64,000 nt of DNA from Acidobacteriota bacterium (GCA_003223215.1 QHYH01000081.1:82481-146480); one strand, 5' to 3'; positions 19,158 through 29,430 are shown, counted from the first letter of the stretch. Numbers and translations: made by a program. The notes: generated from the letters alone by a model not told the origin.

Positions 19158-19344
19158 AGCTTCCGCCGGTACCGCTGCTCGGGATGTTCCGCCTCCCGCC
19201 GAAGTAAATAGGGTGCCAGCCGTGCTGATGGAAGGCGCAAGGCCAAGCTGTTAATTGTGTGTTTAGGTTGCGTCTACGATGATAGCTTCCCGAGACTGCT
19301 TGCTCCGTGAACCATTCAGGAAGCAAGCCTTCGGGAGAAAATCC

Positions 19345-19812
19345 ATGAGCCTTCTGCGAACGACGAATCTTGCTGCGCTAGCTTGCCTGTTTGTCGCTGG
19401 AGTGGTCTCTGCTCAAGAAAAGAAGATCAAAAGATCAGACCTGCCGCCCGCCGTTGAAAAGACGGCGGCGGAGGTCAGCAAGGGCGCGACCATCAAGGGA
19501 TTTTCCAAAGAAACAGAAAACGGCAAGACCACTTACGAAGTAGAAATGGTAGTGAACGGACACACCAAAGACGTGGAAGTCGACGCTAATGGAGCAATCC
19601 TCGAGGTGGAGGAACAGGTCGAGATGGACTCACTGCCTGCCGACGTGAAAGCAGGACTCAACGCCAAAGCGGGTCGCGGCAGGATTCTGAAGGTCGAATC
19701 GCTCGTGAAAAACGGCCAGCTTGTGGCGTACGAGGCCAAAGTGGAAACGGCGGGCAAGAAATCGGAGATGCAAGTCGGTCCGGACGGTAGACCGCTCGAC
19801 CACCAAGAATAA
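19345..19812 (+). CDS. exported PepSY-like protein
   Basis: 155 residues from the ATG at 19345, with GGGAG upstream. A signal peptide ends at VSAQ. The mature part has two PepSY-like repeats, with patterns SKETENGKTTYEVEMVVNGH and VKNGQLVAYEAKVETAGKK, each followed by DANG or GPDG turns. Such proteins are small periplasmic domains of uncertain function, sometimes peptidase inhibitors. Neighbouring genes give no clear partner. Confidence 0.7.
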   Translation: MSLLRTTNLAALACLFVAGVVSAQEKKIKRSDLPPAVEKTAAEVSKGATIKGFSKETENGKTTYEVEMVVNGHTKDVEVDANGAILEVEEQVEMDSLPADVKAGLNAKAGRGRILKVESLVKNGQLVAYEAKVETAGKKSEMQVGPDGRPLDHQE

Positions 19813-19875
19813 GAACGATTTGCCTGGCCAGAGAGGGCGCTGGTTCAACACCAGGACCCAGGGCTCAGCACAGAC

Positions 19876-21318
19876 ATGGCGGTTGGAACCCTATACGTCG
19901 AGGAACTCAAAGCCACCATGCGCGGTCGCTTTGCGTGGCTTGGCGCCGGCGTCATGCTGCTGGCGGTCGGCTGCGTGGCGACCGTGGGGACGCAGGATAC
20001 TTGGCTTGACGGCTACGGCATCATCGCGTACTTCCTGGTGCCCCTGGCTTTCATCCCGCTCGCGGCCGTGTTTCTCGCTAGCCCTCGCGCGAATCGGTTT
20101 GTGGAGAGCGTATTCACGGCGCCGGTGGAACGCCGTGATTGGCTGGCGGCCAAAATCTTGGTGCTTGTGACCATAGCGGCCGCCTACTACGTGGCACTGC
20201 TTCCGATGATGCTCGTCTATACGCATCATGTGGGCCTGCCGTTGCTGTTGCGGAAGTTGCTCGTCTGGGCTCCGTGTTTGCTTCTCACGAGTATCGCCAT
20301 CGGCGCCCTAATCGGCGTGCTCTTCATTGGCCAGACCATCGTTGCTCCTGCGGCCACGGGCATGGGGGTGCTCCTGGCGTATGCCGGTTTCGTTCCGCTC
20401 CAGGAACTGCTGGTCGCGCAGGGCAACGGCGCGACGCGCACAGGCCACCTGACTCTGGCGAGCCCCGCGGTTTTGCTGAAGAACGCTTTCGCGTTCACGC
20501 TCGCCGTCGGCAGTATTCCCGCTACCACCACGCGCACGTGGATCGCTGCCGCGCTCGTGGTCATTGTTGCGCTGGCGCTTGCTGCGTGGGTGTTTCTCCG
20601 GGCGCAAGGCGTTGAAACCTGGGAAGCCACCCGCGCGCAACGCTGGACCATCGCGATCGGGATCCTGGCACTCGTCCTGATGCCCGTGACCATCGCGGAC
20701 ACCAACTACGACGCCCCTGCCCCGCACGGGACCAACGCTCCGTCGATCCAGCGCCTGTTCGCTCGTGCCGGCAGCAGCCTGGCGCTGACGTTGCCTGGCA
20801 GTCCGCCGCCCGCACGGTGTTGCGGCACCATCCTGAATCGCGACGAATGGCCGCCGTTCGGCACGGACGAACCTACGCGGCGGGATCTCCTGGTTTTGCT
20901 GCCCGTCGACGCCACCCAGCGCATTACGGACCTGCACATCCAGATCGCAGGAGAAAGCGGACTGGAAGTGAGCGCCAATCCGCAAGGGCTTTCTCCCGCG
21001 CCTGAAGCCCTTGAGACGCGCACCTACGCGAATGACTCCGGCCCGGCAGCCGCCGATGGCCACCACGTTGTCACCGGCTGGGTGGCGCGCGTTGCGGTTA
21101 CGTTAACTCCCACGCGGCCTTGGGACATAGGCGGCGATCGCTATCCTCTGCGTGTCGCCGCGACGTACCAGGTTGCCGGCGAAAGTCGGACGTTCTCGGC
21201 CCGGGCCGCCGTCGACGCGCAAGTGTCGAGCGCTATCTACGAAATGGGCGTCGCTTCGTTGATTTTCCCCATCGTCTGTTTTGGCCGGGCCTACCGGCGC
21301 TGGCGTCTGACGCGATGA
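19876..21318 (+). CDS. ABC-2-type transporter permease
   Basis: 480 residues. Six or more hydrophobic helices fill the first 280 residues (for example GRFAWLGAGVMLLAVGCVA, ILVLVTIAAAYYVALLPMML, WIAAALVVIVALALAAWVFL). A long soluble, probably extracytoplasmic domain follows (about 280-455), with a last helix near the C-terminus. The stop codon overlaps the start of the ATPase gene by 4 bases (ATGA), which is strong evidence for an export complex. The substrate is unknown. The extra C-terminal domain is unusual for a plain ABC-2 permease. Confidence 0.8.
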   Translation: MAVGTLYVEELKATMRGRFAWLGAGVMLLAVGCVATVGTQDTWLDGYGIIAYFLVPLAFIPLAAVFLASPRANRFVESVFTAPVERRDWLAAKILVLVTIAAAYYVALLPMMLVYTHHVGLPLLLRKLLVWAPCLLLTSIAIGALIGVLFIGQTIVAPAATGMGVLLAYAGFVPLQELLVAQGNGATRTGHLTLASPAVLLKNAFAFTLAVGSIPATTTRTWIAAALVVIVALALAAWVFLRAQGVETWEATRAQRWTIAIGILALVLMPVTIADTNYDAPAPHGTNAPSIQRLFARAGSSLALTLPGSPPPARCCGTILNRDEWPPFGTDEPTRRDLLVLLPVDATQRITDLHIQIAGESGLEVSANPQGLSPAPEALETRTYANDSGPAAADGHHVVTGWVARVAVTLTPTRPWDIGGDRYPLRVAATYQVAGESRTFSARAAVDAQVSSAIYEMGVASLIFPIVCFGRAYRRWRLTR

Positions 21319-22088
21319 GTGCTTTGATCGAATACGCGATTGAGATGGAGGGCCTGACTCGGCGTTTTGGCGACTTCGTCGCGGTGGACCACGTCACGTT
21401 AAAGATTCCGAAGGGCCAAATCTATGGATTCCTCGGTTTGAACGGCGCAGGAAAGACGACGACCATCCGCATGCTCACCACGCTCCTGCCACCGAGCGGG
21501 GGCAGGGCGAAGCTGTGGGGGCACGACGTGGTCAGAGAACCTCTCGCCGTCCGCAAGCTCGTAGGGCTTGTAAGCGACGAGACCAGCGAGAGTCAATCGA
21601 CCTGGACGGCGCGCGAGTACCTCTCCTACTTTGCCCGGATCCGCCGCCTGGCGAATCCTCGCGAGGAAGTCGAGCGAATCCTGGACGATGTTGGCCTAGC
21701 GGCCAAGTTTCGACCGAAACGGATCGGCACCTATAGCACGGGCATGAAACGAAGGGTGGAGATCGCGCGCGCCCTCATGGGCCGCCCAAAAGTACTTTTC
21801 CTGGACGAGCCCACGCGTGGGCTCGACCTGCCGGCTAAACGCGACATGTGGAGGCTCTTGCAGAGGCTTGCGGCCACAGAAAACGTCACCACGTTTCTCA
21901 GCAGCCATGATGCACAGGAAATCCGGAGCCTCTCGAGCGAGATCAGCGTGATCGCCAGGGGCCGGCTGGTTCATACGGGCGCAACGCGCGAACTGGGCGC
22001 CGACATCGACGCCTTCGAGGAGCGCCTGGTCGGGATGCTGACACAGTCCGAGCCGAGCGAGCCAGCCGGCTTGCCTTTCCGAGAATAA
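21315..22088 (+). CDS. ABC transporter ATP-binding protein
   Basis: 257 residues. Walker A is GLNGAGKTTT, the signature is YSTGMKRRVEIARAL (the C-loop reads STGMK rather than LSGGQ, as in many ABC-2 exporters), Walker B is VLFLDEPTRGLDLP, and the switch histidine is in SSHDAQEI. The start is the ATG at 21315, overlapping the permease stop. It powers the adjacent permease; family relatives export drugs, lipids or polysaccharide precursors. Confidence 0.9.
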   Translation: MSALIEYAIEMEGLTRRFGDFVAVDHVTLKIPKGQIYGFLGLNGAGKTTTIRMLTTLLPPSGGRAKLWGHDVVREPLAVRKLVGLVSDETSESQSTWTAREYLSYFARIRRLANPREEVERILDDVGLAAKFRPKRIGTYSTGMKRRVEIARALMGRPKVLFLDEPTRGLDLPAKRDMWRLLQRLAATENVTTFLSSHDAQEIRSLSSEISVIARGRLVHTGATRELGADIDAFEERLVGMLTQSEPSEPAGLPFRE

Positions 22089-22499
22089 GCGGGCAGCGCT
22101 AAGGAAGTTCCGATCGTTCTGCTCGTCGGCTCTTCCGCCCCAGCAACCTCCGAAGTGCAAAGTCCCGACCAAATTGGATGGAGCCATGGGTGTGCCCTAT
22201 GTCAAAATGGTGGCATCGAATGACTTATCGCAGCACGAGATTCGTGGATCTGTTGCTGCCCGGGCGTTAGCGTTGGTTTGCAGGGCGCGCCCGTTCGATC
22301 TTGGGCGTTGACTAAGGGAAGCCGCGCCGTTTGGAACCTGGGAGATTGTGGCCAGCCGAATGGTCCTTTAAAGGTCGCCCGGGTCGTACCCAAAACATGG
22401 CCCCAAGGAATCTAATAGCGCAAGGCAAGAGAAGCCACCCTGCCCATTGTAAACAGGGCGCGGATCACGCGTTCTGACGAGGAGAAAGAGAAGTAGGTT
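22089..22499. other. intergenic region before the RND operon
   Basis: About 410 bases. A TTGACT hexamer near 22310 has no good -10 partner. A GAGGAG run near 22480 lies rather far from the pump start. No gene, RNA or repeat was recognised; the operon promoter is presumably here. Confidence 0.45.
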
Positions 22500-25400
22500 A
22501 TGTGGATTGTCCGATTGGCACTACGCAGGCCATACACCTTCGTGGTGCTGGCGCTTGCCATTATTCTGGTCACCCCGCTCGTGCTGATGCGCACGCCCAC
22601 GGACATTTTCCCGGAAATCAACATCCCCGTGGTGACCATCGCCTGGACCTATACGGGGCTCTCGCCGCTCGAGATGGAGCGGCGCGTCACCTCGACCATC
22701 GAACGCGGCGCGACGACCATGGTCAACGATATCGAGCACCTGGAGTCGCAATCCCTTCCCGGCATGACCATCATCAAGCTCTTTTTTCATCCGCGAGCCA
22801 ATATCTCTACGGCGCTGGCGCAAACGGCCGCCGCCACCGAGACGATGATGAAGTGGCTTCCGCCGGGCGCCACTCCACCGCTCGTGATCATTTACTCCGC
22901 TTCGACCGTTCCGGTCATTCAAATCGGACTCACCAGCGACACCATGAGCGAGCAGGAGCTGTTCGACCTCGGCACCACCTATCTTCGTCCCAAGTTCACC
23001 ACCGTGCCCGGCGCGGCCATTCCCTGGCCGTACGGTGGAAAGCAGCGTTTCATCTCGGTGGATATCGATTCCGCGGCTTTGCAATCGAAGGGCCTCTCTC
23101 CCGTGGATATCGTGAACGCCATGAACCAGCAGAACCTCATCTTGCCGACGGGAACCGCAAAGCTCGGCCAGCTGGAGTACAACGTGGAGATGAACGGGAG
23201 CCCGCGCACCGTGGCGGAGCTCAACGATCTGCCGGTCAAAAGCGTGAACGGTAGCACCATTTACATGAAGGAAGTGGCGCACGTCCGCGACGGCTTTTCC
23301 CCGCAGACCAACATCGTGCGCGCCAATGGACGGCGCGGCGTGATCATGAGCATTCTGAAGACGGGCGGCACTTCCACGCTGGAAGTGGTTTCCCGCGTCA
23401 AAGAAATTCTGCAATACTACTCTGGGGCCTTGCCGGAAGGCTTGCACGTTACGACTTTTTTTGATCAGTCGCTGTTTGTGCGCGCGGCCATCCAGGGCGT
23501 GATCCGTGAAGCGCTGATTGCTGCTTGCCTAACCGCGGTCATGATTCTGCTTTTCCTCGGGAACTGGAAAAGCACGCTGATCATCGCCATCTCCATTCCT
23601 TTGTCCATCCTGGTGAGCGTCATCGCCCTGGGCGCCTTGGGAGAAACGATCAACATCATGACTTTGGGGGGCCTGGCGCTTGCCGTCGGCATCCTGGTCG
23701 ACGACGCCACCGTGGAGATTGAAAACATCAACCGCAACCTGGCCATGGGAAAAGAGACCATGCAGGCCATCCTGGACGGCGCAGCGCAAATTGCCGTGCC
23801 GGCGTTCGTTTCGACGATTTGCATTTGCATCGTATTCATTCCGATGTTCTTCCTGTCCGGCGTCGCGAAATTCCTCTTTGTGCCCCTCGCCGAAGCGGTG
23901 ATTTTCGCCATGCTTGCTTCGTATTTCTGGTCGCGAACCATCGTGCCTACCCTGGCGATGTACCTTCTTTCCGCGGAAGACGAATATCGCGCCGACGAGC
24001 ATGTCGGCGAAAAAATGGGATTCTTCCGCCGGTACCAGCAGGGATTCGAGCAGCGCTTTGAGGCTTTCCGGGATGGCTACCGGCGCGCGCTCGCGACCGC
24101 CTTGCATCACTCCTGGCTATTTACCGGGTGCTTTCTCGGCTTTTGTGTTCTGTCCGGAGGGCTCACTTTTGTGATCGGCCGTGATTATTTTCCGAGCGTG
24201 GACGCGGGCCAGATTCGCCTGCACATGCGCGCCCGTTCCGGGCTGCGGATCGAAGAGACCGCGCGGCTGGCGGACCAGGTGGAAACCGCCGTCAAGGAAA
24301 TCATTCCCAAGAGGGATTTGGTCACCATTCTCGACAATATCGGTTTGCCGTACAGCAGCATCAACATGACCTACAGCAATGCGGGCACCATCGGCACATC
24401 CGACGCCGAGATTCTCCTGCAGTTGAAAAAGGATCGCGGAAGCTCGACCGAAGCCTACATCCGGGGACTTCGCGAATTGCTGCCCCAGCGGTTCCCGTCG
24501 ACGCAGTTTTTCTTCCAGCCGCCCGACATCGTGTCCCAGATCCTGAATTTCGGCATGCCCGCGCCCATCGACATCGAGGTTATGGGACAAAATCTGGTAG
24601 GCAACTATCAAATTGCAGAAAAGCTCGTGACCGAGATCCAGCACATCCCCGGAGCCGTCGACGTGCACGTGCAACAAGCTTTCGACGATCCCACCCTGCA
24701 CATGGAGATTGACCGCACGCGCGCCCAGTCGGTCGGATTGCAGGCCCGGGACATTGCGCAGAACCTGCTGGTCTCGCTGAGTTCGAGCTTCCAGACGGCT
24801 CCCGTCCTCTGGATGGACCCGAAAAACGGCGCCACTTACCAAGTGGCGGTGCAAACTCCGCAATACCGGGTTGACTCGATGCAGGCGCTCGCGAACACTC
24901 CGGTCACCGGCGCCGGCGCGTCTGGCTCAGACCAGCCGCCGCAGATTCTTGGCAACCTGGTAAGCATTTCCTCGGCCATGCGGCCCGCGGTCGTGTCCCA
25001 CTACGACATCGAGCCGCTGATCAACGTTTACGCTGCCGTGGACGGGCGGGACCTCGGCGCGGTTTCCGACGAAATCGCGGAGCGCGTCCACGACATCGAG
25101 AAGGAACTGCCACGAGGCAGCCACATCACCGTTCGCGGCCAGGTACAAACGATGAAATATTCGTTCCAGGGTCTCGCTCTCGGGCTTGTTGGCGCGATCG
25201 TTTTGGCCTACCTGTTGATCGTTGTGAATTTCCAGTCGTGGCTCGATCCGTTCATCATCATCACCGCCCTGCCCGGGGCGCTGGCCGGCATCTGCTGGAT
25301 GCTGTTCCTCACGCACACGACGTTGAGTGTGCCTTCGATGATTGGCGCGATCATGTGCATGGGCGTGGCCACAGCGAACAGCATCCTGGTGGTTTCTTTC

Positions 25401-25700
25401 GCGCGCGAGCAGATGGAGGAAGGAAAGCCCGCCCGGCAAGCTGCGCTCGAAGCGGGATTTGTGCGCATTCGCCCGGTCATCATGACCGCGCTCGCGATGA
25501 TCATCGGGATGGTTCCACTGGCCATCGGTCTCGGTGAAGGCGGCGAGCAGAATGCTCCTCTCGGCCGCGCGGTGATCGGCGGCCTGATTTTTGCGACTTT
25601 CGCCACGCTGTTCTTCGTTCCCACGGTGTTTTCCATCATCCACGGGCGGCGGGAGCGCCGCAGGGGTCTGGAAACAGCCACCGCTCCGGTAATACCCTGA
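22500..25700 (+). CDS. RND-family efflux pump inner-membrane protein
   Basis: 1066 residues, the normal length for AcrB/MdtB-type pumps. RND pumps use proton antiport to drive substrates through a tripartite channel. It begins with a typical helix 1 (PYTFVVLALAIILVTPLVLM) and shows PTDIFPEINIPVV, the proton-relay aspartate pair in GILVDDATVEIENI, and two sets of helices flanking large periplasmic loops. The second half repeats the fold (ALGLVGAIVLAYLLIVVNFQSW). The substrate is not determinable; the sequence lies in the HAE1-like drug-exporter group rather than the metal CusA group by motif impression. Adaptor and outer-membrane genes follow in the same direction. Confidence 0.92.
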   Translation: MWIVRLALRRPYTFVVLALAIILVTPLVLMRTPTDIFPEINIPVVTIAWTYTGLSPLEMERRVTSTIERGATTMVNDIEHLESQSLPGMTIIKLFFHPRANISTALAQTAAATETMMKWLPPGATPPLVIIYSASTVPVIQIGLTSDTMSEQELFDLGTTYLRPKFTTVPGAAIPWPYGGKQRFISVDIDSAALQSKGLSPVDIVNAMNQQNLILPTGTAKLGQLEYNVEMNGSPRTVAELNDLPVKSVNGSTIYMKEVAHVRDGFSPQTNIVRANGRRGVIMSILKTGGTSTLEVVSRVKEILQYYSGALPEGLHVTTFFDQSLFVRAAIQGVIREALIAACLTAVMILLFLGNWKSTLIIAISIPLSILVSVIALGALGETINIMTLGGLALAVGILVDDATVEIENINRNLAMGKETMQAILDGAAQIAVPAFVSTICICIVFIPMFFLSGVAKFLFVPLAEAVIFAMLASYFWSRTIVPTLAMYLLSAEDEYRADEHVGEKMGFFRRYQQGFEQRFEAFRDGYRRALATALHHSWLFTGCFLGFCVLSGGLTFVIGRDYFPSVDAGQIRLHMRARSGLRIEETARLADQVETAVKEIIPKRDLVTILDNIGLPYSSINMTYSNAGTIGTSDAEILLQLKKDRGSSTEAYIRGLRELLPQRFPSTQFFFQPPDIVSQILNFGMPAPIDIEVMGQNLVGNYQIAEKLVTEIQHIPGAVDVHVQQAFDDPTLHMEIDRTRAQSVGLQARDIAQNLLVSLSSSFQTAPVLWMDPKNGATYQVAVQTPQYRVDSMQALANTPVTGAGASGSDQPPQILGNLVSISSAMRPAVVSHYDIEPLINVYAAVDGRDLGAVSDEIAERVHDIEKELPRGSHITVRGQVQTMKYSFQGLALGLVGAIVLAYLLIVVNFQSWLDPFIIITALPGALAGICWMLFLTHTTLSVPSMIGAIMCMGVATANSILVVSFAREQMEEGKPARQAALEAGFVRIRPVIMTALAMIIGMVPLAIGLGEGGEQNAPLGRAVIGGLIFATFATLFFVPTVFSIIHGRRERRRGLETATAPVIP

Positions 25701-25773
25701 TGGGCGTGCGGAGCGAATTCGCATCCCGGAGCAAGTTCGGCAGACGCAGTTTGCAATGCAGTACGGAGTTGAG

Positions 25774-26994
25774 ATGAGTCTTCAAGGCGGCAGTCAGGCT
25801 CCCGAAAGGGGGGCGAAGTTGTTCAAGGTGCTTACCGGCGGGGCGCTCCTGCTTGTGGTGCTTGGTGCGTTTACGATGCTCCAGCGCCGTGCGGAATACC
25901 GCACCCTCGCGGAAGAAACGGAAACGCTGGCGATTCAAACGGTCGGGGTCATTCACGCGACCCCGGAGGCAGGCGAGGAAGATTTGGTTCTGCCCGGCAC
26001 CATGGAAGCCTTCGTGGAATCGCCGATTTACGCGCGCACCAATGGCTACCTGAAAAAGTGGTATCACGACATCGGCAGCCGCGTTCAAAAGGGCGACCTG
26101 CTGGCGGACATCGACACTCCGGAAGTGGATCAGCAGCTCTCGCAAGCGCGCGCCGATCTGGCGACGGCCGAGGCCAATGCCCACCTTTCGGAGATTACCG
26201 CTTCCCGGTATACGGAACTCTTGAAAACGGACGGCGTATCGAAGCAGGAGGTCGATAACGCCGCCGGCGATCTTGCGGCCAAGCGCGCCATCGTGCAATC
26301 GGAGGAAGCCAACGTGCACCGCCTGGAGGAAATGAAATCCTTTCAGCACATTTACGCGCCGTTTTCCGGGGTCATCACGCGCCGCAACACGGACATCGGC
26401 ATGTTGATCAACGCCGGAAACACCGGATCCGCCGAGCAGTTGTTTTTCCTGGCCCAGACCAGTCCTTTGCGGGTTTACGTGCGCGTGCCGGAAATCTACG
26501 CGAACACCATTCATGCGGGCCTCGGAGGGTATCTCGAGGTCACGCAGTATCCGGGCAAAAAAATAGAAGGAAAGGTCGTGCGCACCGCGGAAGCAATCGA
26601 CCTGGCCACGCGCACGCTGAACACCGAAGTGGACGTTCCCAACCGCGATGGCACGCTGCTGCCCGGCGGCTACGCGCAGGTGCATCTGGAAGTCAAAGTG
26701 ACCGGTTCGCGGTTGCAGGTACCGGTGAACGCTTTGCTGTTCCGTTCCGAGGGCCTTCGCGCCGTCGTCGTGGACGCCAATCACAAAATCCATCTGAGGC
26801 AGATTACGGTCGGGCGCGACTATGGCACGAACCTCGAGGTTTTGCAGGGCCTCGATCCCAAGGATTGGATTGTCCTCAATCCGGAGGATTCGCTCGAAGA
26901 AGGCCAGGAAGTGCGCGTGAAAGAAATCGCCATGAATACCGCCGCCCCGGCACCCGGGAAGCCGCAAACACCGACACCGGGTTCCAACAAATAG
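25774..26994 (+). CDS. RND efflux periplasmic adaptor subunit
   Basis: 406 residues. An N-terminal membrane anchor (LTGGALLLVVLGAFTML) is followed by the first lipoyl half (IYARTNGYLKKWYHDIGS), a coiled-coil hairpin (about 110-170), the second lipoyl half (IYAPFSGVITRRNTDIGML), a beta-barrel and a membrane-proximal domain. It bridges pump and outer-membrane channel. The ATG at 25774 is preferred because GGAG lies five bases before it; an ATG at 25756 is also in frame. Its stop is 2 bases before the next start. Confidence 0.9.
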   Translation: MSLQGGSQAPERGAKLFKVLTGGALLLVVLGAFTMLQRRAEYRTLAEETETLAIQTVGVIHATPEAGEEDLVLPGTMEAFVESPIYARTNGYLKKWYHDIGSRVQKGDLLADIDTPEVDQQLSQARADLATAEANAHLSEITASRYTELLKTDGVSKQEVDNAAGDLAAKRAIVQSEEANVHRLEEMKSFQHIYAPFSGVITRRNTDIGMLINAGNTGSAEQLFFLAQTSPLRVYVRVPEIYANTIHAGLGGYLEVTQYPGKKIEGKVVRTAEAIDLATRTLNTEVDVPNRDGTLLPGGYAQVHLEVKVTGSRLQVPVNALLFRSEGLRAVVVDANHKIHLRQITVGRDYGTNLEVLQGLDPKDWIVLNPEDSLEEGQEVRVKEIAMNTAAPAPGKPQTPTPGSNK

Positions 26995-26996
26995 TA

Positions 26997-28469
26997 ATGA
27001 TGAGGGTGAAGCATCTCGCGGTCCTCGGTACCGTAGCTGTCTTCTTATTCGGCTGTACCGTGGGGCCGAAGTACCAGCGGGCTTCCGCTCCCGTTCCCGC
27101 CAAGTGGGATGTCACCGAGCCGTGGCGCGAAAGCGCCCCCAAAGACGGGGTCGCCAAAGGCGAATGGTGGAGCGTTTTCGAGAGCGACGAACTGTCCGCC
27201 CTTGAAAAGCAGACGCTCGACGCGAACCAGACCATCCAAGTGGCCGTTGCGCGTCTCGAGCAAGCACGCGCCGCGGCCGCGCTCGAAGTAGCGACGCGGT
27301 TTCCGACACTTTCCACCTCGCCCAGCGCCGAGCGCCAGCGGCTCTCCGGGAATCGGCCGAGCAGCAGCAACTTTCCGATCACCGGCGCGGTCTCTCAAAG
27401 CAACATCACTCTTCCGTTCGTCGCGGGCTATGAAGCGGACTTGTTTGGGCAGCGACGGCGCACCATCGAAGCGGCCCAGGCCTCCTACCAGGTCGCCGCC
27501 GCCGACCTTGCAAACGTGCGCCTGGTGATCACCGCGGAACTTGCGGGCGATTACTTCACGCTCCACCAGCTCGATTCCGAGCTGAACATCTTGAATCGCA
27601 CCGTCGACACGCTCCAAAAAGGCCTGCAACTGGTCGAATCGCGCCACGCCGGCGGCCTGGCCTCCGGTCTGGACGTCGCCCAGGAAGAAACCCTGCTAAA
27701 CACCACGAAAACGCAGGCAGTTTTGCTGCAACAACAACGCAAACAGGTTGAGGATGCCATCGCGGTGTTGCTCGGAAAACCTGCGCCTGATTTTCACCTC
27801 GTGCCGAAAGAATCGAACGCCGAGCCTCCTGCGCTCGATGCGGGATTGCCTTCCGACCTTCTCGAGCGCCGTCCGGACATCGCCGAGGCCGAGCGCCAGA
27901 TGGCGGTCGCCAACGCGCAGATCGGCATTGCGCGGTCGGCCTATTTCCCCTCGTTGAATCTTTTTGCGAACGGCGGATGGCAAGCGGCGGACATCGCCAA
28001 GCTTTTGAATGTGCAGAGCACCTTCTGGGCCGTCGGAGCCAACGTGGCGGAAGCCATCTTTACCGGCGGTTCGCGGCGCGCGCAAACGCAATTCGCCAAA
28101 GCGGGTTACCGGGCGAGCGTGGCTTCCTACCGCGACACGGTCTTAAACGCGTTCCGCGAGGTGCAGGACGACGTGACCGGCTTGCTGGTTCTCGACCAGG
28201 CTTTTCTCGCGCAAGAGAAGACCGTTGATTCGGCCCGCCGCACTGTGGATATCGCCACGAGCCGCTACGTGGGGGGCCTCGTCAACTATCTTGATGTCGT
28301 AAACGCCCAGCAGACCTTGTTGAATAACGAGCAGGAGCTGGCCGTAATCCGCGGCCAGCGCCTGGTGACCAGCGTTCTGCTTGTGAAGGCCCTTGGTGGC
28401 GGATGGGACGCTTCGAGCCTCGCCGCCGTGCAGGTCAAAACAAGACTGAAAGACGTAGTCGCGCCCTGA
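26997..28469 (+). CDS. outer-membrane efflux lipoprotein, NodT/OprM family
   Basis: 490 residues. A lipoprotein signal with lipobox LFGC (cysteine near residue 20) is followed by the family opening TVGPKYQRAS. Two TolC-like repeats follow; LLERRPDIAEAERQM and NYLDVVNAQQTLL are typical outer-membrane-factor blocks. Two adjacent ATG codons (26997, 27000) are possible starts. It is the third gene of the tripartite RND operon and forms the exit duct in the outer membrane. Confidence 0.92.
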   Translation: MMRVKHLAVLGTVAVFLFGCTVGPKYQRASAPVPAKWDVTEPWRESAPKDGVAKGEWWSVFESDELSALEKQTLDANQTIQVAVARLEQARAAAALEVATRFPTLSTSPSAERQRLSGNRPSSSNFPITGAVSQSNITLPFVAGYEADLFGQRRRTIEAAQASYQVAAADLANVRLVITAELAGDYFTLHQLDSELNILNRTVDTLQKGLQLVESRHAGGLASGLDVAQEETLLNTTKTQAVLLQQQRKQVEDAIAVLLGKPAPDFHLVPKESNAEPPALDAGLPSDLLERRPDIAEAERQMAVANAQIGIARSAYFPSLNLFANGGWQAADIAKLLNVQSTFWAVGANVAEAIFTGGSRRAQTQFAKAGYRASVASYRDTVLNAFREVQDDVTGLLVLDQAFLAQEKTVDSARRTVDIATSRYVGGLVNYLDVVNAQQTLLNNEQELAVIRGQRLVTSVLLVKALGGGWDASSLAAVQVKTRLKDVVAP

Positions 28470-28491
28470 AGCAGCCGCGCCCGGAGTTCGT

Positions 28492-29430
28492 TCAGGGATT
28501 GCCGGTGTCGTGCGCCGAGATGACGCGGCCCAATTCCGACGAGCGGCCCAGGCGATCGAACATCTGATACGCGGCGTCGGAAATCTTCGTGATGGCGTCT
28601 CCACCATCCCGCTCGCGCTTCAAATAGGTGGTCATCACGCTGATCACGTAGGGCCGTTTGCCCGCGAAAACGATCCCGCAGTCGTTCCGCACGCCCTCAA
28701 GCTCGCCCGGTTTGTTCGCCACTTTCAAGTCTTCGGGCAAATTGCGCGGGATGTAACTTTCCTTGTGCACGCTAAGCAAATGGAAAAAGTTCTCGGTCAT
28801 CTGCTGGTTCAAAACCTTGCCGCGATAGAGATTTTCGAGCAGCAGCATCATCTCGCGCGGCGTCGCGACGTTTTCTCGTCCTTCCGCGGCCGCTTTCAGG
28901 TCCATCATCTTGCGCCGCAACCGCGTGTGCGTCAGCCCAAGTGAATCGACCAGCGCGTTGACGTTTTCCATCCCAAGGCGATCGATGATGACGTTGGTGG
29001 CCGAATTGTCGCTCACGGAAATCATCAGGCCGGCGACGTCGCCGAGCGTCAGCCGGGTCATCCCCGGCGTCAGCACGCTCGAGATGCCGCTTCCCCCCAC
29101 CAGGTCCGCCTGCTCGAGCGTATAGAAGTCCGTGAGCTTGACCTTGCCTTGTTGCGCCTGGCGGTAAAGCTCCGCCAGAATCGCAATCTTGATCGAACTT
29201 GCCGTTGGCATGACTTCGTCGGCATGCAGCAAGTACTTCTGCCCGGTGGCCAGATCCAGGATGGCCACGCCGATAACGCCGTCCAGGTGGCGGTCCACTT
29301 CCTGGACATTGGCCTCCAGTTTTTGCCAGAGTATTTGTTCTTTTTCCCGTCCTGTCTGTTGCGCGCGCGCTGGGGCCGGCGCGCACAAGCCGACGGCAAT
29401 GAGAGCAAGGGCAATCCCCCGTGGGAACAC
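28492..29430 (-). CDS. class A beta-lactamase-like serine hydrolase
   Basis: 312 residues from the GTG at 29430, which has GGAG six bases upstream; a GTG at 29436 is also possible. A signal peptide ends near ARAQ. Active-site motifs: S78-S-I-K81 (SxxK), S140-D-N, and EGREN (183-187), which resembles the omega-loop Glu/Asn element. The KTG triad reads K240-P-G. That change is seen in some class A-related serine hydrolases, so beta-lactam resistance should not be assumed. It is convergent with the RND operon, with a gap of only about 20 bases. A TATAAT box lies just upstream. Confidence 0.85.
   Translation of the reverse strand: MFPRGIALALIAVGLCAPAPARAQQTGREKEQILWQKLEANVQEVDRHLDGVIGVAILDLATGQKYLLHADEVMPTASSIKIAILAELYRQAQQGKVKLTDFYTLEQADLVGGSGISSVLTPGMTRLTLGDVAGLMISVSDNSATNVIIDRLGMENVNALVDSLGLTHTRLRRKMMDLKAAAEGRENVATPREMMLLLENLYRGKVLNQQMTENFFHLLSVHKESYIPRNLPEDLKVANKPGELEGVRNDCGIVFAGKRPYVISVMTTYLKRERDGGDAITKISDAAYQMFDRLGRSSELGRVISAHDTGNP

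Noticed and set aside
22502-23254. 250-residue plus-strand ORF inside the RND pump gene
   Set aside because: An alternate-frame shadow of a clearly coding RND sequence.
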